A DNA stretch of 64,000 nucleotides from assembly GCF_042658845.1 (NCBI RefSeq), contig NZ_JBHSRI010000025.1, forward strand, positions 434,001 through 498,000, read 5' to 3'. This document shows, one piece after another, positions 34,002 to 42,084 of the stretch. The position numbers were made by a program, and so were the translations under genes. Numbering within the stretch: position 1 is the first letter of the stretch; every line of letters starts with the position of its first letter. Under the pieces are notes generated by a model. The model searched no databases and was not told the origin of the DNA. It saw only the letters and a list, made by a program, of their open reading frames with translations. This DNA comes from Paenisporosarcina macmurdoensis (lineage in GTDB: Bacteria; Bacillota; Bacilli; Bacillales_A; Planococcaceae).

Positions 34002-34424
34002 ATGAATGAAAAACATTACCAAGCGTTAATCGATGATCGTATTTTTGTAGGTGGAGTTGCAGATGTAGAAAGCGCAATAGAAGATGAAAAAATTGATGTC
34101 GTCTACGATTTGCGGGCAGAAGTTGCAGCATCTACCAGCCATATTAGTAAACATCAACCAATTGTAGATGACGGCGAATTTCAAGATGAGTCTATACGTA
34201 CAGGAGTAAAGCAAATTGTTCAAGATTACCAAGAAGGTAAGAAAATTTTCTTCCATTGTAATTCAGGACGTGGTCGCACGGGAACAATGGCAGTAGCTAC
34301 GTTAATGGAACTTCGTTTAGCAGATACAATTGAAGAAGCCGAAGCAAAAGTGAAAATGATTCGACCTGAAATCGATGTGAAACCTCAATTCAAAGAAGCA
34401 TTAAAGCGAATATATGGAGCATAA
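34002..34424 (+). CDS. Dual-specificity/tyrosine phosphatase family protein
   Basis: 140 residues. The P-loop HCNSGRGRTGT (CX5R) near residue 85 gives the nucleophilic cysteine and phosphate-binding arginine; the aspartate general acid may be in PIVDDGEF. AGGAGG precedes the ATG. It follows topB by 11 bases, so the two are likely co-transcribed, an association without an obvious functional reason. Substrate (protein, phosphoinositide-like or nucleotide) unknown. Confidence 0.85.
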   Translation: MNEKHYQALIDDRIFVGGVADVESAIEDEKIDVVYDLRAEVAASTSHISKHQPIVDDGEFQDESIRTGVKQIVQDYQEGKKIFFHCNSGRGRTGTMAVATLMELRLADTIEEAEAKVKMIRPEIDVKPQFKEALKRIYGA

Positions 34425-34787
34425 ATAGCATAGAATAAGTAAGTAATCTTCTGAATTGAAGGTTGCTTGCTTTTTTTGAGTGAGCATAAAAATCCTGGAT
34501 TTTGATTTGCCGCAACCTCGTGTTATTAAGATGCCTAAAGTTACAGGTAGGTTATTCGTTTTGAGTGGTTCATTTCAAGGCGTTCACCAATAAAGTTCTC
34601 ATGCAAATGCATCAAAAAATTATTATTAATTGTAAAGAATAACTTAAATCCCTTGAACAGCAAGGATTGTATGCTTCGACAAAATTTTTAAAATGGTCGT
34701 AAGGGAACTTTTAACCGATTTAGTAAGTGAAATTTCATTAAAAAAGGTGTATACTTACATTAAGAGAACTTTTAGAAGAGGTGAAGT
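34425..34787. other. Intergenic region with terminator and promoter
   Basis: A terminator hairpin (AAGTAATCTTC/GAAGGTTGCTT with T-run, ~34437-34478) ends the topB operon. A TATACT at 34750-34755 is a candidate -10 for the next gene. I recognise nothing in 34480-34740. Confidence 0.55.
34437..34478 (+). terminator. Terminator of the topB operon
   Basis: Imperfect stem AAGTAAGTAATCTTC with GAAGGTTGCTTGCTT around TGAATT, followed by seven Ts. Confidence 0.75.
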
Positions 34788-35213
34788 ATGGAGAAAGATC
34801 AAATTCCAAGTGCAGTCAACAAGGACTTCTTGACAAATGAATTAGGGTTAATTCAACACTTAAATACAACCATATTTAAGAAAAGAGATTTTTTTGTATT
34901 GTCACCGTCAGTTCAAAACAAGTCTAATGGATTTGATTTAAGAGAAGTTAGCTTGAACAAATATAATCGAATCGCTCATAATGGATATTTACTTATTCGT
35001 TACAAAGAACGTTTCTTGATTGCAAAACTTGCTAATTTCAGAAAAAAAATGATGCGTGAAGAACTTAAAGCAACTAGTACTTCGAAAACGTCTCATTGGA
35101 AGTTTATTGTTAAGGAATCTCCTACATTACACGTCGTTTGTCAAACTGACAGTGATGAAACGTATCCCCTACAAGAGCCATCAAGTAATCAATTAATTAA
35201 ATTCTTTCAATAA
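34788..35213 (+). CDS. Protein of unknown function (141 aa)
   Basis: I do not recognise the family. It is basic, without signal peptide or membrane helix; a beta-rich central part reads YLLIRYKERFLIAKLANF. AAGAGGTG precedes the ATG, a TATACT -10-like hexamer lies upstream and a strong terminator follows, so it is an expressed single gene. Confidence 0.7.
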   Translation: MEKDQIPSAVNKDFLTNELGLIQHLNTTIFKKRDFFVLSPSVQNKSNGFDLREVSLNKYNRIAHNGYLLIRYKERFLIAKLANFRKKMMREELKATSTSKTSHWKFIVKESPTLHVVCQTDSDETYPLQEPSSNQLIKFFQ

Positions 35214-35221
35214 ATAATGGA

Positions 35222-35256
35222 AAGCATGCGTATACATCATACGTATGCTTTTTTTG
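35222..35256 (+). terminator. Terminator after the 141-aa gene
   Basis: AAGCATGCGTAT pairs with ATACGTATGCTT (one G-T) followed by TTTTTTT. Confidence 0.88.
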
Positions 35257-35393
35257 TTGCGAAAAGAATGAATTTGTAAAATTACTATGTATTTTTTTGT
35301 TGCTATTTATACAAAAAATTTAAATTCTTGCTTAAAAGTTTTGAAATACGGGTATTTGTATGACAAAACCTAAAATGGGAGTTGTAAAAAGTT

Positions 35394-36191
35394 ATGATTA
35401 TGAGAGATCATCATCAAATAGAATTATCAAATCTGACGTTAGCGTATCAAGATAGTGGAGAAGGAGATGCTATCGTGTTGCTTCATGGTTTTTGCGGAAG
35501 CCATGCTTATTTCGACAAAATAATCCCCACCTTATCTGAAAGGAATCGAGTCATTGTGCCGGATTTACCTGGACATGGTGATTCCACTTTTCCTAAAGGA
35601 AATTATGAGATGGAGTATATGGCGGATACGTTAAAAGAGTTATTAGACGGTTTGAATTTGGATAAAGTAACGTTATTTGGCCATTCTTTAGGCGGATACA
35701 TAACATTGGCATTTGCAGAAAAGTATGAGGAACGACTTCATGGGTATTCATTAATTCATTCAACAGCACTTCCGGATTCTGAGGATGCAAAAGAAGGTCG
35801 GAATGCGGCGATTGAAAAAGTAGAATCGGAAGGTGTTTCATCACTGATTAATGATTTGATTCCGAAGTTATTTGCTCCTGAAAATTTGGAGTCACATGCA
35901 GAAGATGTGGAAAAAGCAAAAAATATTGGCTATGAAACAACTAATGAAGGTGCAATCGGCATGCTAAAGGCAATGAAAAATCGTCCGGATCGAAATCATG
36001 TATTAAAGAACAGCAATCTGCCTGCCCTTCTAATTGCGGGTGAAAAAGATCAAGTGATACCTCCTGAAAAAACATTTTCAGTGCATAAAGATACTATTTC
36101 ACAAGCATTAATTAAAGGTTCTGGTCATATGAGCATGATGGAGAAGCCGGAAATCCTAATATCCGAAATCCAACATTTTTTAAAATCCTAA
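35394..36191 (+). CDS. Alpha/beta hydrolase
   Basis: 265 residues of the alpha/beta-hydrolase fold. LLHGFCGSH forms the oxyanion region, the nucleophile Ser is in FGHSLGGY near residue 100, the acid is probably in AGEKDQVIPP and the base is in GSGHMSMMEKP. It resembles MenH-type and esterase-type enzymes, but without men genes nearby the substrate is unknown. GGGAG lies ~12 bases upstream of the ATG. A perfect terminator follows. Confidence 0.87.
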   Translation: MIMRDHHQIELSNLTLAYQDSGEGDAIVLLHGFCGSHAYFDKIIPTLSERNRVIVPDLPGHGDSTFPKGNYEMEYMADTLKELLDGLNLDKVTLFGHSLGGYITLAFAEKYEERLHGYSLIHSTALPDSEDAKEGRNAAIEKVESEGVSSLINDLIPKLFAPENLESHAEDVEKAKNIGYETTNEGAIGMLKAMKNRPDRNHVLKNSNLPALLIAGEKDQVIPPEKTFSVHKDTISQALIKGSGHMSMMEKPEILISEIQHFLKS

Positions 36192-36205
36192 TGGCTAATT
36201 AACGT

Positions 36206-36239
36206 AAAAAACCAATGTTCTCTTGAACATTGGTTTTTT
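36206..36239 (+). terminator. Terminator after the alpha/beta hydrolase
   Basis: AAAAAACCAATGTTC pairs with GAACATTGGTTTTTT. Confidence 0.92.
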
Positions 36240-36437
36240 ACTTTTTTAATGTGGGTTAGCATGTGGATAGAAAAGGAATTGAGGAAAATCGGTGGAGTAC
36301 CTGTAACTCCTATACCAGAATAATTAACAAAAAGATTATTTGAATATATTCCCATTATTTAAGATATTGACTTTATACTAATCATCCTATAATTTTAGAG
36401 AGTTATGTAATTTTTATACAAAAGGGGAAACGAACAA

Positions 36438-37685
36438 GTGAAGACACCAAGTTTAACATCAGACAGAGAAACAATTTATTTTATCCTAAGTATTATTTTT
36501 AGTGTTTTTATCTACATTTTCGTTGCCGTTTCAATCATTGGAATTGGTATAGCGGTTTCAATTTTAGCGATTATACTGTATGCAAATTTAATTATGCTTG
36601 GATCCATTAGAGGGAATGGCATTCGTATTCAACAAAATCAATTCCCGGATGTATATGAGCGCGTGGTGGCTTTGTCTAACACGATGGGTTTGAAACGTGT
36701 CCCGGACGTATTTATCGTACAATCCGAAGGTGTATTAAATGCGTTTGCAACACGTTTCCTCGGACGAGATATGGTTGTCATTTATTCAGAGGTATTTGAA
36801 CTTGCTAGACAAGGTGGAGCAGCTGAATTAGATTTTATCATTGCCCATGAACTGTCCCATATTAAACGCCGACATGTTTGGAAGAACATTCTTTTAGTAC
36901 CGGCCAATTTCATTCCTTTCTTATCAGAAGCTTATAGCCGTTCATGTGAATATACATGTGACCGAGAAGCTGCTTATTATACTCAAAATGGCATTGCAGC
37001 AAAACGGGCTTTAACGATTTTAGGTTCAGGTAAAGATTTATATGTAGAAGTAAATGAACAAGCCTATTTAGAGCAAATCAAGAGTGAGTCAAATGTTGCC
37101 GTTTGGTTAAGTGAAGTATTATCGAGTCACCCACGTTTGCCGAAACGTATTCAAGCGATTGGTCAATATATGAACGTGGAAGGAACTCCTTCCTATAAAC
37201 CAAATCAAGGGAAAATCGCTCTTGGTGTGGCATTATTATTTGGTGGACTGTTCGGTGTCTACATGTTAACGATCTTGTTATTCACAGCAGGCACAGTTGT
37301 ATACGCTAAGTTAATTCCTGATTTTCTTCCAGAAGAATTTTCTGAAATGGAACCGTCTGAAGGAGAGACTCCCCTTATGACTGCTGTCTACAATGGAGAT
37401 GCGGAAGAAGTAAGAGGTTTAATTGAAGAAGGGTTCGATTTAGAAGCAAAAGATGCTGATGGCTATACAGCTTTACACTATACAACATTCTCTGGAGAAA
37501 ATGAGATAGCACTAGTTTTATTAGAAGCTGGAGCAGATCCAAATTCTCAAGACGATTATTCAAATGTACTAGTGAATGCAATATACAGTGAAAACTATGA
37601 ATTAGCATCGATGCTTTATGATTATGGAGCGGATCCAGCAAGATCCATCAGGCGAGTCTGCTTATTCCGTTCTAGATGTGGATAA
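36438..37685 (+). CDS. M48-family metallopeptidase with C-terminal ankyrin repeats (frameshifted end)
   Basis: GTG start after AAAGGGG. Two N-terminal transmembrane segments, a zinc protease core with AHELSHIKRRH near residue 136 and the third ligand region in CEYTCDREA, another membrane segment (~residues 255-280), then ankyrin-like repeats (GETPLMTAVYNGDAEEV, GYTALHYTTFSGENEIAL, LLEAGADPN). HtpX-like proteases act on membrane proteins. The frame ends in an abnormal basic tail; skipping the T at 37644 restores a plausible ending (SGESAYSVLDVDNEEDF...) to a stop at 37719. Confidence 0.88.
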   Translation: MKTPSLTSDRETIYFILSIIFSVFIYIFVAVSIIGIGIAVSILAIILYANLIMLGSIRGNGIRIQQNQFPDVYERVVALSNTMGLKRVPDVFIVQSEGVLNAFATRFLGRDMVVIYSEVFELARQGGAAELDFIIAHELSHIKRRHVWKNILLVPANFIPFLSEAYSRSCEYTCDREAAYYTQNGIAAKRALTILGSGKDLYVEVNEQAYLEQIKSESNVAVWLSEVLSSHPRLPKRIQAIGQYMNVEGTPSYKPNQGKIALGVALLFGGLFGVYMLTILLFTAGTVVYAKLIPDFLPEEFSEMEPSEGETPLMTAVYNGDAEEVRGLIEEGFDLEAKDADGYTALHYTTFSGENEIALVLLEAGADPNSQDDYSNVLVNAIYSENYELASMLYDYGADPARSIRRVCLFRSRCG

Positions 37686-37734
37686 CGAAGAAGATTTTCT
37701 ACGTATGATAAAAGAGTAAGTACCTCATATGAAA

Positions 37735-37785
37735 GAGGACGTTGCGAAAGTCAGGATTGCCGACTTTCAAAACGTCCTCTTGTTT
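37735..37785. terminator. Terminator downstream of the M48-ankyrin gene
   Basis: GAGGACGTTGCGAAAGTC pairs with GACTTTCAAAACGTCCTC (small internal loop), then TTGTTTTAAT. It lies between convergent genes. Confidence 0.85.
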
Positions 37786-37804
37786 TAATTGAGAATAAAT
37801 TTAC

Positions 37805-38266
37805 TTAAAAACATTGGAAAGATGTAATTCTGTCTAAATCCGTTCCATAGTAACTCCATCTGCGTCCATTCCATCTAAATCCAGCAACGGATTCACGACC
37901 GACGAATGTTGGATAAAGCCAGAAAGAACGACCGTTTCTTAGCCATACATAAGTAAAGCGGAACAAACATCCACGAATTGCACCAGGATCTACTGCAAAT
38001 ATTTGTGCTCCGCCTCGAGCTCCAGCAGGTTGTTGTGGAACGAATGATGGTGGTGGTCCAGTTGGTGCGCCAGTTGATGGTGGGCCACCTCCAGGGAAAC
38101 CAGGACCTTGACCAGGAAATCCTCCTTGACCTGGGAAACCAGGTGGTCTCATTTGACCAGGGGGACTTGGGAATCCAAAGCCTGGCCCTCCTTGACCAGG
38201 AAAGCTTGGTCTTCCAAAGTTAGGTGAGTCATCACGGGGGAGAAATGGGAAAAATTGATTAACCAA
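37805..38266 (-). CDS. Pro/Gly-rich protein with conserved C-terminal domain, spore-surface candidate
   Basis: 153 residues. Residues ~15-85 are low-complexity Pro/Gly/Phe (FPGQGG-type repeats: FPGQGGPGFGF, GFPGQGGFPGQGPGFPGG). The C-terminal ~60 residues (IRGCLFRFTYVWLRNGRSFW, then YPTFVGRESVAGFRWNG) form a Trp/Arg-rich conserved-looking domain with two cysteines, one almost at the end. No signal peptide. AGGAGG precedes the ATG. Proteins with such collagen-like leaders in Bacillales are often spore coat or exosporium components, but that role is inferred. Confidence 0.75.
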   Translation of the reverse strand: MVNQFFPFLPRDDSPNFGRPSFPGQGGPGFGFPSPPGQMRPPGFPGQGGFPGQGPGFPGGGPPSTGAPTGPPPSFVPQQPAGARGGAQIFAVDPGAIRGCLFRFTYVWLRNGRSFWLYPTFVGRESVAGFRWNGRRWSYYGTDLDRITSFQCF

Positions 38267-38380
38267 AAATGGGTACCTCCTTTAATCTGTATTCGAGTTA
38301 GTATATGGCTTTATCGGAGAATAGTTTGGGTGCTATAGATAGGCATAATAGGAGAGGAAATCGGAAGAACGCAAAAAAAA

Positions 38381-38443
38381 TGCCATGCACCTAGACGATT
38401 ATGGAGAAGAACTCCATAATCGCGCAAGGTGATTGGCACGCTC
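38381..38443. repeat. R4-like element, copy e
   Basis: TGCCATGCACC and GGTGATTGGCAC ends; inner perfect hairpin GATTATGGAG/CTCCATAATC around AAGAA. Confidence 0.6.
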
Positions 38444-38478
38444 AAAACATTTAGCAAAAGCTTCTTGGAGAGTGGTTT

Positions 38479-38520
38479 CCGACCATTCAACTTGGTTTTC
38501 CGACCATTCACTTGCAGAAA
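38479..38520 (-). repeat. 21-bp-period array A5 (GAATGGTCGG word, 2 units)
   Basis: CCGACCATTC at 38479-38488 and again at 38500-38509, exactly 21 bp apart (GAATGGTCGG on the minus strand). A partial GAGTGG unit precedes at 38470. Confidence 0.8.
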
Positions 38521-38547
38521 GACACCGTATGCCTCATATCACACATT

Positions 38548-39195
38548 TTATAACACATACATATAAACGCATAAGAAGTGGAATATCGATCCTAATAAAA
38601 TGAAGATGTGGAAGATTTCATGGAAGCCAAGAAATTTAGATTGTAAAAATGATGGTTTTGCACCGTAAATAATCCCGCCAATTGTGTACATTAAGCCACC
38701 TAAAACGAGTAACCAGAGACCCGTGGAGCTTAATGCCTCAGATAGAGGTAAAGCTAGGAACACGATGATCCATCCCATTCCTATATAGAGGCCAGTAGAA
38801 AGCCATCTTGGAGAGTTGAACCATACCATTTTAAAAAGAATTCCAGCGATTGCGATGCCTGAAATAACCGAAAATAACACAAATCCTGTAGAGCCGTTTA
38901 AGGCGATTAAACAAAAAGGGGCATACGATCCAGCAATTAATAAGAAGATCATTGAGTGGTCAAGTCTTCTTAAAAAAGCAATGACTCGGTCACTTTTAAG
39001 CACCATATGGTAAATGGCTGAAGTTGAATACAATAAAATCATGCTAGCTCCAAAGATTGTCACAGCAACGAAATGCAAAGGTGGTGCCGCATTTATTGAT
39101 GCCTTAAATATCAAAGCAATTAACGCAACAACTGACAGAACGGCACCGACTAAATGTGACAATGAATTAAAAGGTTCTCGAATATAAGTGTGCAA
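38548..39195 (-). CDS. trhA: Hemolysin-III/TrhA family membrane protein (PAQR superfamily)
   Basis: 215 residues, seven transmembrane segments. REPFNSLSHLVGAV at the start, STSAIYH with LRRLDHSMIFLLIAGSYAPF in the middle and FHEIFHIFILLGSIFHF at the end carry the conserved His/Asp/Ser residues of the PAQR metal site. TrhA members help maintain membrane-lipid homeostasis in other bacteria. It starts at TTG 39195, seven bases after GGAGG; no ATG is near. Confidence 0.9.
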   Translation of the reverse strand: MHTYIREPFNSLSHLVGAVLSVVALIALIFKASINAAPPLHFVAVTIFGASMILLYSTSAIYHMVLKSDRVIAFLRRLDHSMIFLLIAGSYAPFCLIALNGSTGFVLFSVISGIAIAGILFKMVWFNSPRWLSTGLYIGMGWIIVFLALPLSEALSSTGLWLLVLGGLMYTIGGIIYGAKPSFLQSKFLGFHEIFHIFILLGSIFHFLCVYMYVL

Positions 39196-39337
39196 TTTAA
39201 TACCTCCACGGTTATAAGTAGTTATTTATACTACTTATAACAATATACGTATATCGCCATATGGTCAACATTTACGATTGCTAATTTTTACGTTACAATT
39301 ACACGAGTAAATGTTAATGAAAATAGAGGGATGTTAA

Positions 39338-39946
39338 ATGGAAAACACAAAAGACATACTCAATAAACTTTCTTTAGAAAACAATATTTCACTTCAGGAA
39401 ATGCCCGATATTGATTTATATATGGATCAAGTCATTCAATTATTTGATCATACGTTTAAAACGATTAAACGCAATGCTGATGAAAAGATTTTAACGAAAA
39501 CAATGATAAACAACTATGCAAAAGGAAAGCTTTTTATTCCAATTAAAAATAAAAAGTATTCAAAGAAGCATCTCATTTTAATCAGTTTGGTCTACCAACT
39601 AAAAGGTTCTTTATCCATCAATGACATCAAATCTACTTTGGATGTCATTAACGATAAATTGACAAATGAAGACTTTGAACTTGAAAAATTCTACAAAAGT
39701 TTTCTATCCATTCAACAAAGAAATGCGGTAGACTTCGAGCAGGAATTCCAAAAAAGAGCAAACGACGCACATAGTGAAGTGGCTAAAATGGAAGAAAGCG
39801 ATAGAGACCATCTAGAGAAAATCCTCTTAATCCTCTCTCTCGTCAACATTAGTAACTCATATCGCAAAGCGGCAGAACTGTTAATCGACGAATTAAAAGA
39901 AGAGACGATAAAAGGGACTAGCACTCCAATCAACAAAAAAGCTTAA
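39338..39946 (+). CDS. DUF1836 domain protein
   Basis: 202 residues. EMPDIDLYMDQVIQLFDHTF and LTKTMINNYAKGKLFIPIKN are typical of DUF1836, which resembles a MerR-like helix-turn-helix; a helical C-terminal part follows. Likely a DNA-binding regulator, but no target is visible. AGAGGGATG precedes the ATG. A minimal R4 palindrome lies between it and recQ. Confidence 0.85.
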   Translation: MENTKDILNKLSLENNISLQEMPDIDLYMDQVIQLFDHTFKTIKRNADEKILTKTMINNYAKGKLFIPIKNKKYSKKHLILISLVYQLKGSLSINDIKSTLDVINDKLTNEDFELEKFYKSFLSIQQRNAVDFEQEFQKRANDAHSEVAKMEESDRDHLEKILLILSLVNISNSYRKAAELLIDELKEETIKGTSTPINKKA

Positions 39947-40001
39947 TTCCTATTAAAAAGCGTATTCTAGCTCGAATTACGAATACTTTAAATACTCATA
40001 A

Positions 40002-40018
40002 AAAGTGCCTGGCACTTT
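40002..40018. repeat. Minimal R4 palindrome, copy f
   Basis: AAAGTGCC-T-GGCACTTT, a perfect hairpin with a single-base centre: the end sequence of R4 without its inner part. Confidence 0.7.
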
Positions 40019-40045
40019 CAACCTGAAACAGAAGGAGTGACCACA

Positions 40046-41800
40046 TTGTTAGACCAAGCAAGAAAGTATCTGCAAACCTACTTTGGTTATGAAACTTTTA
40101 GAACTGGACAAGAACAGGTAATTAATCAAGTGCTAAATGGAGAGAATTCCATTTGTGTTATGCCAACTGGTGGAGGAAAGTCCATTTGTTATCAGATTCC
40201 AGCATTGGTTTTAGAAGGAACCACCATTGTTGTTTCTCCACTTATCTCACTAATGAAAGATCAAGTTGATACATTAATAGAAGCGGGAATTCACGCTGCT
40301 TATATCAATAGCTCACTGAGTCATGAAGAAGTACGAGACGTGATGTACGATGTTCAACGAGGTGCGGTTAAACTTTTATATATCGCTCCAGAACGATTAG
40401 ACTCGCAGTCGTTTTTAAATGAATTACGTGGAATACCAGTACCTTTAATTGCGGTAGACGAGGCGCATTGTATTTCGCAATGGGGTCATGATTTCCGACC
40501 AAGTTATCGTTTAATTAGCAGAATGACGGAGTTGTTTCCAAATACGCCTACTGTCCTTGCATTAACTGCAACTGCAACACCTCAAGTACGCGAAGATATT
40601 TGCCGCATTCTCCAAATTACTGAAGAAAATACAGTGATGACTGGATTTGAACGGTCTAATTTAACATTTTCAGTAATACGTGGACAAGACCGTGAAAAGT
40701 TTGTTAAAGACTATGTAATGAAAAATGAAAACGAATCAGGGATCATTTACGCCGCGACACGAAAAACAGTTAATCATATTTATGAGATGCTTCAAAAACG
40801 TGGGATTAGCGTAGCGAAATATCATGGCGGGATGTTCGATGAGGACCGTAGCTACGAGCAGGAAAGGTTCTTAAAAGACGAAGTTCAAGTGATGGTCGCA
40901 ACGAATGCATTTGGAATGGGAATCGATAAATCAAACATTCGCTATGTCATTCATTATCAGTTGCCTAAAAATATGGAAAGTTATTATCAAGAAGCAGGCC
41001 GTGCTGGTCGAGATGGATTACCTAGTGCATGTACGGTGTTGTATGCTTCTCAAGACGTCCAAACTCAGCGGTTTTTAATTGACCAAGCACAAGATCCAAG
41101 TCGTATTCCTGGAGAACTGATTAAGTTGCAGGGTATGGTCGACTATTGTCATACAGAAAATTGCTTGCAGCAATTTATTATTCAATATTTTGGGGACACG
41201 TATGCAGACAATTGTGGGCAATGTAGCAATTGTACCGACCAACGTGAAAGTCAAGATGTCACACAAGACGTTCAAATGGTCCTTTCATGCGTCATTCGAA
41301 TGGGTCAAAAATTCGGTAAAACGTTAATCGCTCAAGTATTAACAGGATCTCGAAATAAAAAAGTATTAGAATTTAGATTCGATAAACTATCAACTTATGG
41401 AATTTTAAAACACTATAATGCTAAAGATGTAGCGAATTTAATGGAATTTATGATATCACAGGAATTATTAGCTGTAGATCAAGGGTCATTTCCAACTGTC
41501 TATGTGACTGAGCAAAGTAAAGAAGTACTAAAAGGCAATCGCCAAGTATTGCGAAAAGGTGCGATCGTCACGCAGCAGGTTGCCGACAATGATCCGTTAT
41601 TTGAAGAACTTCGAGTACTTAGAAAGCAATTGGCTGATGAATCAAATGTACCGCCTTTTGTTGTTTTTTCAGATAAAACATTAAAAGACATGTGTGCTAA
41701 ACGACCGAAAAACGATGGAGAATTTCTTGAAGTCAGTGGTGTCGGTGCTAACAAACTCGAGAAATACGGGGAAGCATTTTTGATCGCCATTAATCAATGA
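40046..41800 (+). CDS. recQ: RecQ-family ATP-dependent DNA helicase
   Basis: 584 residues from TTG 40046, eight bases after GAAGGAG; the GTG at 40037 overlaps the Shine-Dalgarno sequence and is unlikely. The helicase core has Walker A MPTGGGKS, DEAH (VDEAHCISQWGHDF, the RecQ aromatic loop begins here) and motif VI QEAGRAGRDG. The RecQ zinc site is CLQQF...NCGQCSNC, and the last ~80 residues resemble an HRDC domain (GEFLEVSGVGANKLEKYG). It unwinds DNA in recombination and fork repair. Confidence 0.93.
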   Translation: MLDQARKYLQTYFGYETFRTGQEQVINQVLNGENSICVMPTGGGKSICYQIPALVLEGTTIVVSPLISLMKDQVDTLIEAGIHAAYINSSLSHEEVRDVMYDVQRGAVKLLYIAPERLDSQSFLNELRGIPVPLIAVDEAHCISQWGHDFRPSYRLISRMTELFPNTPTVLALTATATPQVREDICRILQITEENTVMTGFERSNLTFSVIRGQDREKFVKDYVMKNENESGIIYAATRKTVNHIYEMLQKRGISVAKYHGGMFDEDRSYEQERFLKDEVQVMVATNAFGMGIDKSNIRYVIHYQLPKNMESYYQEAGRAGRDGLPSACTVLYASQDVQTQRFLIDQAQDPSRIPGELIKLQGMVDYCHTENCLQQFIIQYFGDTYADNCGQCSNCTDQRESQDVTQDVQMVLSCVIRMGQKFGKTLIAQVLTGSRNKKVLEFRFDKLSTYGILKHYNAKDVANLMEFMISQELLAVDQGSFPTVYVTEQSKEVLKGNRQVLRKGAIVTQQVADNDPLFEELRVLRKQLADESNVPPFVVFSDKTLKDMCAKRPKNDGEFLEVSGVGANKLEKYGEAFLIAINQ

Positions 41801-42011
41801 GTAAAAGGATTTCGAATTATATAAAAGTCCTCTGGTGAAAATAATAAAGGTTTCATCTTGGAACACATTGTCCATCAGTTCTACATTTATTTGTTTGGGA
41901 ATGGTAAAGCATGCTGTTGATATTGAAAGAAACGAGTACATTTGTCCTAGCACAAGGACGATAAATGAACAACTTAAACTGAGCCATTTGTTAAGAAATA
42001 ATCTATTAAAG

Positions 42012-42060
42012 AAGGGCTTTTCCCATCGTCATTAATCATGACAGATAGGAAAAGCCCTTT
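42012..42060. terminator. Terminator between recQ and the drug exporter
   Basis: AAGGGCTTTTCC pairs with GGAAAAGCCCTT across a ~22-nt loop, followed by TTTT on the plus strand and an A/T-rich end on the minus strand. Confidence 0.75.
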
Positions 42061-42084
42061 TGACTGTTTTTCTATAAGATATAG

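Noticed and set aside
38311..38511. 66-residue minus-strand frame
   Set aside because: Crosses array A5 and an R4-like hairpin, without ribosome binding site.
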